Of a stretch of 64,000 nucleotides of DNA, positions 57,129-64,000 are shown piece by piece; the stretch's first letter is position 1, and every line of letters begins with the position of its first letter. Source of the stretch: Prolixibacteraceae bacterium (GTDB lineage: Bacteria > Bacteroidota > Bacteroidia > Bacteroidales > Prolixibacteraceae). The stretch is from the NCBI GenBank assembly GCA_003506435.1, contig DOAQ01000017.1, positions 22,972 to 86,971 on the forward strand, written 5' to 3'. The notes beneath the pieces are model-generated. The model was not told the origin of the DNA and made no database searches. It saw only the letters and a list, made by a program, of their open reading frames with translations. Made by a program: the position numbers and the translations under genes.

Positions 57129-58412
57129 TCAATTTGTCGCCTTCACTACCGGAATTGTACTGATTTGACGGATGTTCTGAAGATCGCTGTAATTGTACAG
57201 ATAGAACCCATCCTTTCCAATCATAAACAAATAGTTGTTCATGGGAATTACATCGTACGTATTTATTCCGGGAAATTGCGCCAGTTTATGTTTGTCGATA
57301 GTCAGCGGATCGCTAGCATTGTAAACTTTCAGGCCTGCATCGCCATCGCAAACAAATAAAACATCGTCGTCGATACCCAATCCATACGGACCAGTCATTG
57401 GGTAGGTAGCCAACAGGTCGAGTTTTGTATAATTATTTGATAACCGGACCACGTCGAGCCGGTTGGTGTTCGAACCACAGACGGTTCCGCCGCGTAACGT
57501 CACATACGCCAGGTCGTTTTGAACTACTACCGGGTCGCAACTGGTAATGTGGCTGAACCGGTTCACATAGCTTGGGGTACTGGCTACTTCCAGATTATAG
57601 ATCAGCATTCCGGTCCGGGTGCCCAAAAACATGTGGTCGTTGTATATAAACATGGTTTCAATGTCCCAGCCGATGGATTGCTTTCCCAAATCGGTCGGAC
57701 TCGATAAATTGCCTATGTTGAATTTATAAAGGCTTCCTTCGTCGACAATGTAAAGCAGGTTTTTGTATAAGCCAAAGCGCGCCATCGAACCGCCAACCCC
57801 GACCGTACTGCCCGATCCTCCGGCAGAGGCCCCGTTGCTTGCATAATCCATCATTCTCTCAAGAGTTCCTTTGTAATAGTAAACAGGATAGACGCGCGAC
57901 TCAATTTCCTGTTTTACTTTCCTGATTTCCCATTCAGTAACAACTCCCTTTTTCTCGTCCACTTCTGCCATGGGATATTTGTTATCGTATTCAGGTACCA
58001 AATAGGGAAATACATCTTTCATCCGGGCTTTTTCCGAAATATTGCTGATGTTTGAAATATCAATCACTACCAAATCGACATAACTGTCAGCATACAGCAT
58101 GTTTTCCCGGATGGCAATGTCAACATTCCCGGGTATTTCAATAAAGCCTTTGTTTTGAGGGTCGGCCGGGTTGCTCACATCGAAAATATGAACGCCTTTC
58201 ATGGCTTCATTTATAAAAATGAGATTGTCCTTGAAATAAATTTTCCCGGGATTGATTAACTCGCGGACTTCCGTTTTTTTAACCGACTGCCGCAAATCTT
58301 CGTACGAAAGATAAACCGGAGCATTGGCCATAAATGTCTCGTAAATTGTATCCTGGCAACCCGATACAAAAAATATCACCAGGATAAGGAAATATAATTT
58401 TATACTTTGCAT
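57129..58412 (-). CDS. LVIVD repeat lipoprotein
   Basis: This 427-residue lipoprotein has a lipobox at FFVSGCQDT. It then has repeats of the LVIVD type, such as GVHIFDVSNPADP, LVVIDIS and GLKVYNASDP, at several positions, which form a beta-propeller. A Gly/Ser-rich loop (SNGASAGGSGSTVGVGGS) interrupts the propeller near residue 195. LVIVD proteins are surface or periplasmic with no firm function. It is 18 bp downstream of the barrel gene on the same strand and may share an operon with it and the sigma-factor genes upstream. Confidence 0.85.
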   Translation of the reverse strand: MQSIKLYFLILVIFFVSGCQDTIYETFMANAPVYLSYEDLRQSVKKTEVRELINPGKIYFKDNLIFINEAMKGVHIFDVSNPADPQNKGFIEIPGNVDIAIRENMLYADSYVDLVVIDISNISNISEKARMKDVFPYLVPEYDNKYPMAEVDEKKGVVTEWEIRKVKQEIESRVYPVYYYKGTLERMMDYASNGASAGGSGSTVGVGGSMARFGLYKNLLYIVDEGSLYKFNIGNLSSPTDLGKQSIGWDIETMFIYNDHMFLGTRTGMLIYNLEVASTPSYVNRFSHITSCDPVVVQNDLAYVTLRGGTVCGSNTNRLDVVRLSNNYTKLDLLATYPMTGPYGLGIDDDVLFVCDGDAGLKVYNASDPLTIDKHKLAQFPGINTYDVIPMNNYLFMIGKDGFYLYNYSDLQNIRQISTIPVVKATN

Positions 58413-58430
58413 GGCTCTGATTTTTAATGG

Positions 58431-59192
58431 TTAATTGAAAATTATACCAACCCGCAAGGTGAGCCGGTTAAAGTTATACTCGGTGCTGTATTCGTTGTCG
58501 CCCGAATAATTCAGACGATGAAAACGGTATCCAAACGAAAAGCTCCAGCCGAAATTCGGGTTCATCATACTGCGTATGCCAAACGAAGGGTTGATCATAA
58601 AACCGCCATTGGCATCCAGTTCAGTATAGTTTGGATTGGGCCAGTACGAAGAAGAACTGTAATACGGAACTGAAATATTCGAATCGCCCAACGGAACCAG
58701 ATACCCGGTTTGCAAATTAATAAATGGTGTAAAACGGGTGTCCCTCAACTGATATTGGAGGATGCAAAAAACCGGGAGGTACGATTCGTTCCAAAACTCG
58801 ACTCCCAGACCTGCGCCTGCATAAAATGTACTGATCAGCCGGTAATTAAACGAAGCATTGAACACGAACGGGGCATCTTTGTCGTTGCCCGAACTTCCGG
58901 CAATAACGCCCGCCGAGCAATCGAAAAAATAATCGTTTTCAAATGAAAAATTGTTTTGAGGCGACGGTTTTTCAAGACGGGGACTTTCTTTTGAGATACT
59001 GTCGATTTCATTGTTTTGGAATACAAACAGGTTTCCGGATGAAAGCAATTTTGTTGTCTGTACATCGTTGTGAACGATCTGTCCTTTCAGTACACTCCCG
59101 TTTTTCAGGAACAAAAAATCTTTTTCTTTTCGCTGTCCGAAAGAAGTAAGGACAAAAGTAAAAAGGAATAAAAAGATTGTGGTTTTTTTCAT
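58431..59192 (-). CDS. exported outer-membrane beta-barrel-like protein
   Basis: This 253-residue protein has a signal peptide (cleavage near TSFGQRK), a small N-terminal strand-rich part including LKNGSVLKGQIVHND, and a C-terminal barrel of about eight strands ending RLTLRVGIIFN. The aromatic end fits an outer-membrane barrel. It is 75 bp downstream of the 456-residue barrel gene. Function unknown. Confidence 0.78.
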   Translation of the reverse strand: MKKTTIFLFLFTFVLTSFGQRKEKDFLFLKNGSVLKGQIVHNDVQTTKLLSSGNLFVFQNNEIDSISKESPRLEKPSPQNNFSFENDYFFDCSAGVIAGSSGNDKDAPFVFNASFNYRLISTFYAGAGLGVEFWNESYLPVFCILQYQLRDTRFTPFINLQTGYLVPLGDSNISVPYYSSSSYWPNPNYTELDANGGFMINPSFGIRSMMNPNFGWSFSFGYRFHRLNYSGDNEYSTEYNFNRLTLRVGIIFN

Positions 59193-59267
59193 TTTTTAGT
59201 CAGATTAGTTTCAGCAAAAAGTGCTTCTGACAAGAGATGAAAAAAACGTAAAAAGGTTGCGTCTTTT

Positions 59268-60638
59268 TTAAAAGGAATAAGAGATGCCTGTATAAACCCC
59301 AAAACTATACGGTTTGTAGCTTACATCAGAATCTTCATTCAGCGAGTTGAAATAATATTTGAATCTTGGTTCGATGTTTAAATACAGGTTTGAAGTCAGC
59401 GAATAATTCAGACCGAGGCCAAAAACGCCGCTGTAATTTAAATCAACCATTCCATCGGTTTTTCCAACCCGGCTTTTGCCCGATTGATCCTGAAGATACA
59501 CATTATTGCCAACCAGAATATTGGTGCTCAGCCCGCTTAAAACCTGCACGCCCACCTTCGAATCGACCAACTGGTATTTTACAAACAAAGGAATTTCAAC
59601 GTATTCAAAATTCTGATTGAAACTGGCATCGGATAGTATGCTGGAACTCATTAATTCGCGGTCAAGGTTTCCTTCCATCTGAACGGTCGATGGCAGGTTG
59701 TCGATTTGGATAACGCCTGCTACCGAATTCATTTCCAGCTTCCCGTTATTTTCTGATACAGGAGTACTAAAAAAGCCGTTTAGCCCGTATTTTGAGTTGT
59801 CGGCGAACACAACCTGTGCCGAATTGGAAGAAGCCTGCTCCAGTTTATTGTAATAAACTCCCGACTGGAAACTCCACTTCTTTTGGGTTTTGTATTCAAA
59901 CGAGAGTCCGCCAGCCATCGTCAGGTCGTTATTGGATTCCGGGGTAGCCATTTTTTTTGCGTATTCGGTATTATGGGACGACTGGCTGACCGAATAAACC
60001 GGCGAAACTGCCGCGCCGACCATCCATTTCCGCTCATCCGCAGCAGATGTATTCATGGCAAGCAGTGCTTTGTTTTCTTCAATAATCCGAAGTTCTTCAG
60101 CCGAAAACAAAACTTTTTCCATCAACGGATTCTTTTCAGCAAGATTTTTTGATCCCGGTTCCTGCGATTTTAAAACCGCATGCAGCGATTCGATAAAACC
60201 TTGTTTCTCGGTTTTCTGTATTACCGGTTTCGAAGGTTCAGCTTTCGTATTTCCGGAAACTAATTGTATCGGCGCTGTAATCGGTTTTTCGGCGGGTTGA
60301 TTGATTGACTCAAAAGAGGTGGTTGTTTCAGCAGTTGCAAAAGACGAATTTTCCGGCTTGGTAACCGTGATTTCGTTCTGTATCGGTTGTTGTTTTATAT
60401 TTTCAACTATCGTTTCCGGCTCCGTAAACGAATCTTTGCTGAATTGCCAACCGGCAATAAAAGCAATAAGCAATGCAGCGGCCACACCAGCTACGCGCCA
60501 GTATATAAAAAGTTTTCTGTGCTTTTCTCCGGCCAGCTTTGCCTCGATATTATCCCAGACAAAAGCAGGCGGTACTTTTTCGTAATCCGTAAGCTTATCG
60601 TGAAAAATCCGGTCTATGTATTTATCTTCCTTCATCAT
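59268..60638 (-). CDS. membrane-anchored protein with C-terminal outer-membrane barrel, beside an ECF sigma factor
   Basis: This 456-residue protein has a cytoplasmic-looking N-terminus with the FVWDNIEAKLAG segment seen in Bacteroidota anti-sigma-like proteins. A membrane helix at about 46-64 and a Thr/Gln-rich linker follow, then a PorT-like beta-barrel (about 215-456). The start overlaps the sigma-factor stop by 4 bp (ATGA), which suggests coupling, so it may bind the sigma factor. One chain with both an inner-membrane anchor and an outer-membrane-type barrel is topologically odd. Confidence 0.78.
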   Translation of the reverse strand: MMKEDKYIDRIFHDKLTDYEKVPPAFVWDNIEAKLAGEKHRKLFIYWRVAGVAAALLIAFIAGWQFSKDSFTEPETIVENIKQQPIQNEITVTKPENSSFATAETTTSFESINQPAEKPITAPIQLVSGNTKAEPSKPVIQKTEKQGFIESLHAVLKSQEPGSKNLAEKNPLMEKVLFSAEELRIIEENKALLAMNTSAADERKWMVGAAVSPVYSVSQSSHNTEYAKKMATPESNNDLTMAGGLSFEYKTQKKWSFQSGVYYNKLEQASSNSAQVVFADNSKYGLNGFFSTPVSENNGKLEMNSVAGVIQIDNLPSTVQMEGNLDRELMSSSILSDASFNQNFEYVEIPLFVKYQLVDSKVGVQVLSGLSTNILVGNNVYLQDQSGKSRVGKTDGMVDLNYSGVFGLGLNYSLTSNLYLNIEPRFKYYFNSLNEDSDVSYKPYSFGVYTGISYSF

Positions 60639-61195
60639 GCCTTTGTGTTCGTTTTAACCCTGTGCTCTCCAAAACGCTGGTTCACTTTCTGTTGCAATAT
60701 CCCTCTTGCACGGGCGAGGTTCGACTTCGAGGTCCCTTCTGTAATGTCCATCTCTTTTGCTATTTCCTGGTGCGACATTCCGTCCATTACATACAGGTTA
60801 AAAACCAATTTGTAACGGGGAGGCAGCTCCTGGATCATATCAAGCAGGTCATTGGCCGATATGTCGGAAATAATATCGCCCGAATGATATTCCTTGTCGT
60901 AAATACTCACATCCTCAACCGAATACAACAAACGCTGTTTCCGATACTTTTCGAGCGATACATTTACCATGATCCGCCTGATCCAACCTTCCAAAGAACC
61001 TTCGTTTCGAAACGATTTAATTTTTGTAAAAACTTTCAAAAAACCTTCCTGTAAACTGTCTTCTGCTTCCGAGGCATCTTTGGCATAACGCAAACACACA
61101 CCATACATTTTGGGCGAAAATAAATGGTATAAACGTGCCTGAGCCTGTTGTTTCCCGGCTGCACAATCTTTTATCAGTTTGTCGAAATCTTCCAA
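60635..61195 (-). CDS. ECF-type RNA polymerase sigma-70 factor
   Basis: This 186-residue ECF sigma factor has region 2 (RLYHLFSPKMYGVCLRYAKDASEAEDSLQEGFLKVF) and region 4 (PPRYKLVFNLYVMDGMSHQEIAKEMDITEGTSKSNLARAR). It overlaps the following membrane/barrel gene by 4 bp and probably controls that operon. Stimulus unknown. Starts at an ATG with no strong ribosome site, as usual here. Confidence 0.93.
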   Translation of the reverse strand: MEDFDKLIKDCAAGKQQAQARLYHLFSPKMYGVCLRYAKDASEAEDSLQEGFLKVFTKIKSFRNEGSLEGWIRRIMVNVSLEKYRKQRLLYSVEDVSIYDKEYHSGDIISDISANDLLDMIQELPPRYKLVFNLYVMDGMSHQEIAKEMDITEGTSKSNLARARGILQQKVNQRFGEHRVKTNTKA

Positions 61196-61252
61196 TGCCG
61201 TTTAAAATTCTTTCCTTCAAATTTAGACGTTTTTGAGTTTATCATCCTGCTT

Positions 61253-61705
61253 TTATAAACTTTTAACGCCGTCAAGTTTCTCATCGAAATCAATCGGAAA
61301 CCTGAACGATTCGATATTTGCTGTTTTAATAATTATCCAATACTGTTTTTTCTGAAGCGGCCCAACGGTGCATTCCATATCGTACGGACATATACATTTA
61401 CACGTTCCGGGCACCTTTTCATACTCCGACACAATAATTGAATCGCCCGCCAACCGGGTATCAACTTGCAGATTATTCTCCGTTTGGCAACAATTAAAGT
61501 AAACATCTTTGTGTTTCAGGAACAATTGATTTCCATCGGAATAACGATATTCCACCGACTGTTGTTCATTAATTACCGCTGCTTTTCCGTTTTTACATTC
61601 CGAAAACGCAAAGTTGTTTAGCGCAAACTTATAAACAGGCGCCTCTTCGTTACATGCAATAATCGTTGTTGCAATAAGAATGATAGCAAATGCCCGTTTT
61701 TTCAT
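61253..61705 (-). CDS. cysteine-rich lipoprotein of unknown function
   Basis: This 150-residue lipoprotein has a lipobox in TTIIACNEE. The mature protein has a CKCICPYDMEC cluster and a further pair of Cys, so disulfides or metal binding are possible. I do not recognise a family. It is next to the sigma-factor gene, 57 bp away, on the same strand, and is divergent from the serpin gene. Confidence 0.72.
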   Translation of the reverse strand: MKKRAFAIILIATTIIACNEEAPVYKFALNNFAFSECKNGKAAVINEQQSVEYRYSDGNQLFLKHKDVYFNCCQTENNLQVDTRLAGDSIIVSEYEKVPGTCKCICPYDMECTVGPLQKKQYWIIIKTANIESFRFPIDFDEKLDGVKSL

Positions 61706-61923
61706 TTTTAAGTATATTTTAAAATTGATTGACAACCCACAGATGGAAACATCGTTTAAATAGTTGCGTCAATGGATATTTTTTATTAAAAAAGTTTCTA
61801 TCTGAAAGGACAGACAGATTGCGGAATTCTGTGTAAAAAAATGAAGATGCACGCAACCATTGAAACCGGCATAACATCTTACCGGGGAATTTCAATTTTA
61901 AAATGTCGAAAAACTTAAATACT

Positions 61924-63162
61924 ATGAGCTACAAAAAAATCTTTCCAATTGTTTTTTCATTGCTGATCATAGCAAGTGCATGTACAAAGAACAACCCGGT
62001 TGATGAAACGCCATCGGATATTGAGATGAGTCAAAAGTCTGCGAAAATTGTTGAATCGGACAACCAGTTTGGGATGGAACTTTTTAAGAAGATCAATGCA
62101 GCAGATACCGAAGGAAAGAATATCATGATATCGCCGTTGAGCGTATCGCTGGCATTGGCAATGGCATACAACGGCGCCGAAGGGGATACCAAAGAACAAA
62201 TGGAAATCATGCTCCACAAACTCAACCTCACTCCCGACGAAATAAATCAATCGTATAAAACGCTGGTTAATGCATTAAAAAGTCACGATGTAAAAGTTGC
62301 CCTGGAAATTGCGAACGCTATTTTTTACCACCAGGATTTCAGTGTTAAAAATGATTTTCTGAACATCAACAAAGAATATTACGATGCCGAAGTAAAAGCG
62401 CTTGACTTTGGAAACAGCAAAAATACCCTTGAAACGATCAATGGCTGGGTGAGCGACAAAACCCACGAAAAAATCGAAAGCATCCTCGACGTGATCAGTC
62501 CGAACGACGTGATGGTGCTGGTAAACGCCGTATATTTCAATGGCGAATGGACCTATCGTTTCGAAAAAGACAACACGGCCGACCGGGTTTTCTTTTATGA
62601 AGACGGGTCGAACAAGAATGTGCCGACCATGATGATCAAGGAAAAGTTTTCGTATTACGAGCACAGCCAGTTCGAAATGCTTGAACTGCCATACGGAGGC
62701 GGAAAATATTCGATGCTGGTTTTTCTTCCGAAAGAGGGCATCACGGTCAATCAGACCATTGGCCTGCTTTCTCCGGAAAATATAAGTTCGTGGATCGGAC
62801 AAATGCAAAGCTGGGAAAAGAAGGTTTTCCTGCCCAAATTCGAATTTAAATACGACAACAGCTTGAACGACGAACTACAGGCGTTGGGTATGGTCGATGC
62901 TTTTCTTCCGGCGAAAGCCAATTTTAAAGGCATTACCGAGGCCCAGCAAATATTTATTTCGGAAGTCATGCACAAATCATACATTAAGGTAGATGAACGT
63001 GGAACCGAGGCAGCAGCCGTAACGGGTATCACATTTGAGACCACATCGGCAGGCCCCAACGATATTTTTGCCGTTGACCATCCGTTTGCATTTGCAATAA
63101 AAGAAAAAGATACCAACGCGATTTTATTTATAGGAAAAGTTTTAGATCCAAAACAAGATTAA
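61924..63162 (+). CDS. serpin-family protease inhibitor, lipoprotein
   Basis: This 412-residue lipoprotein has a signal ending near IIASACTKN, then a full serpin fold: ISPLSVSLALAMAYNGAEGDT near the N-terminus, VNAVYFNGEW in the middle, and VDHPFAFAIK at the C-terminus. The reactive-loop hinge is GTEAAAVTG, with small residues, so the protein should be able to insert its loop and trap a protease. P1 is near the Thr-Thr-Ser after TFE. An alternative start at 61903 adds seven residues. It shares an operon with the next gene 10 bp later. Confidence 0.9.
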   Translation: MSYKKIFPIVFSLLIIASACTKNNPVDETPSDIEMSQKSAKIVESDNQFGMELFKKINAADTEGKNIMISPLSVSLALAMAYNGAEGDTKEQMEIMLHKLNLTPDEINQSYKTLVNALKSHDVKVALEIANAIFYHQDFSVKNDFLNINKEYYDAEVKALDFGNSKNTLETINGWVSDKTHEKIESILDVISPNDVMVLVNAVYFNGEWTYRFEKDNTADRVFFYEDGSNKNVPTMMIKEKFSYYEHSQFEMLELPYGGGKYSMLVFLPKEGITVNQTIGLLSPENISSWIGQMQSWEKKVFLPKFEFKYDNSLNDELQALGMVDAFLPAKANFKGITEAQQIFISEVMHKSYIKVDERGTEAAAVTGITFETTSAGPNDIFAVDHPFAFAIKEKDTNAILFIGKVLDPKQD

Positions 63163-63172
63163 TCTCAGAGCA

Positions 63173-63715
63173 ATGATGAAAACATTAAAAAGACTACTGT
63201 TTGTAACGCTTCTGTTCGGCGTATTTGCTTGCACGGAAAGCAACGAAGAATTCTTCTCCGCAACCGACGAAATTGTTTTTCAGTTTGAATATATAAACTA
63301 TGCCTGGGGTAAACAGCATCGTGGGTTCCTGATTACTTCCGACGGGACAAAATACAGTTACAATAATCCTGAAAACTGGGTATTCCAGGAAAACAACCAA
63401 ATAAAAGCTGAAGACTTCTTAAATAACCTTTCGGCATGTACCAACGATGGCAAAGTTGACGTCAGTGAATTAAACCGGATGAAAGCATTGGTTTTAAAGG
63501 TTGATGAAAACCAGCTTACAGAACCGAAAAATACCATGTACGATGCGGGAAGTGAAAGCTATTCGTTTTACATAAAAGATGCGATTAAAGGAACGTACCG
63601 CCAGATTACCTTGCTCAACCGGGGTGATTGGTCTCAGGAAAACAAAGACAACGATGCGCAGGAAATAGCCAACTGGCTGGTCGGATTAAATAATGGAGGA
63701 GTTTTCAAAGACTAG
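63173..63715 (+). CDS. lipoprotein of unknown function downstream of the serpin
   Basis: This 180-residue lipoprotein has a lipobox in FGVFACTES. The mature part is soluble with an EF-like NDGKVDVSELNRM stretch that is unlikely to be a true calcium loop. No domain is recognised. It is 10 bp after the serpin stop and followed by a terminator, so it probably belongs to the serpin's operon. Confidence 0.72.
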   Translation: MMKTLKRLLFVTLLFGVFACTESNEEFFSATDEIVFQFEYINYAWGKQHRGFLITSDGTKYSYNNPENWVFQENNQIKAEDFLNNLSACTNDGKVDVSELNRMKALVLKVDENQLTEPKNTMYDAGSESYSFYIKDAIKGTYRQITLLNRGDWSQENKDNDAQEIANWLVGLNNGGVFKD

Positions 63716-63749
63716 TTCTCAAATAGTTTCCCTAAAATTCGATTTTCAG

Positions 63750-63787
63750 GAAAACCGGTACGATTGAGGCCGGTTTTCTTTTTTTTC
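63750..63787 (+). terminator. rho-independent terminator of the serpin operon
   Basis: Stem GAAAACCGG / CCGGTTTTC with an 11-nt loop followed by a T run. Confidence 0.8.
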
Positions 63788-63888
63788 ATCGGATATAAAA
63801 AAAAATATTTGAGCCTATTTGAAGTTATATTTTGTTTTGATACTTTTCCGGCATCAAAATGTATTGTTTATACTAAAATTGAATAACG

Positions 63889-64000
63889 ATGAACGACGAT
63901 TTTTTTGATGACGACTTGGACTTCGATGCTGAAGAGGATCTCGATTCGGAAGATGATTTCGATTTGGATGATATGGATGAAGATTGGGATTCTGATTCAT
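63889..64000 (+). CDS. Asp/Glu-rich protein, 5' part only
   Basis: An ORF starting at ATG 63889 runs past the window edge for 37 codons. Almost half of its residues are Asp or Glu (for example MNDDFFDDDLDFDAEEDLD). Many Bacteroidota acidic small proteins of unknown role look like this. Its end is not visible. Confidence 0.45.
   Translation, partial: MNDDFFDDDLDFDAEEDLDSEDDFDLDDMDEDWDSDS

Overview
The window looks like chromosomal DNA of a Bacteroidota member, most likely class Bacteroidia and perhaps a marine or sediment anaerobe of the Marinilabiliales/Prolixibacteraceae type. The family name is an inference. Supporting signs are Bacteroidota-style promoters (TAnnTTTG at -7), weak Shine-Dalgarno signals, many short-signal lipoproteins, a TamB-like giant protein, an ECF sigma factor next to a membrane-anchored barrel protein, a DUF4010 protein, a SIMPL protein and an AddB-like nuclease. 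An [FeFe]-hydrogenase operon with its maturase HydE points to fermentative or anaerobic metabolism.

Layout. 1-9.9 kb: nhaD, tamB-like, tsaD, a CobW-type GTPase, an AEC transporter and a HAD phosphatase. 10-13.4 kb: a lipoprotein GH2 beta-galactosidase. 13.9-17.3 kb: an AT-rich stretch with rsgA, then a three-gene STAS/GHKL-ATPase/membrane-protein module ending at the 3' end of a tRNA-Gly(CCC). 17.5-20.5 kb: DUF4010, PfkB kinase and an ACP-phosphodiesterase-like protein. 20.5-27.8 kb: the cell-shape block rodA-mrdA-mreD-mreC-mreB behind purH. 28-36.6 kb: an ABC permease, cytochrome c, SIMPL, lipoproteins, AddB-like nuclease, TlpA-like thioredoxin and coaD. 36.8-43.3 kb: a glycosyltransferase/methyltransferase cluster interrupted by an AT-rich protein kinase. 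43.8-51.3 kb: hydC-hydB-hydA, an ogt gene, two paralogous outer-membrane-type proteins (one with about 13 AGF-N repeats) and hydE. 51.4-53 kb: a HEPN/MNT pair and truA. 53-57.1 kb: an accessory region. 57.1-64 kb: an LVIVD lipoprotein, barrel proteins, an ECF sigma factor, a serpin and small lipoproteins.

The most unusual part is 53.0-57.1 kb. Two genes, a 646-residue PIN-domain/membrane protein and a 155-residue protein built from the octapeptide STSQYGGL, each sit between short inverted arms (GTTAGGCGC/GCGCCTAAC for one, an 18-19 bp imperfect pair for the other). They are joined by a 140 bp folded element resembling an integron attC site. The arms pair within each unit, not across the junction, which is the logic of integron cassettes. 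A decayed tyrosine-recombinase-like fragment and a 21-nt palindromic repeat array lie just beyond. No complete integron integrase is visible, so this is best read as a relic or in-trans cassette array.

Other accessory features are the STAS/GHKL module at the tRNA-Gly 3' end, the kinase inside the glycosylation cluster, the HEPN/MNT toxin-antitoxin pair and dispersed simple repeats between housekeeping genes.
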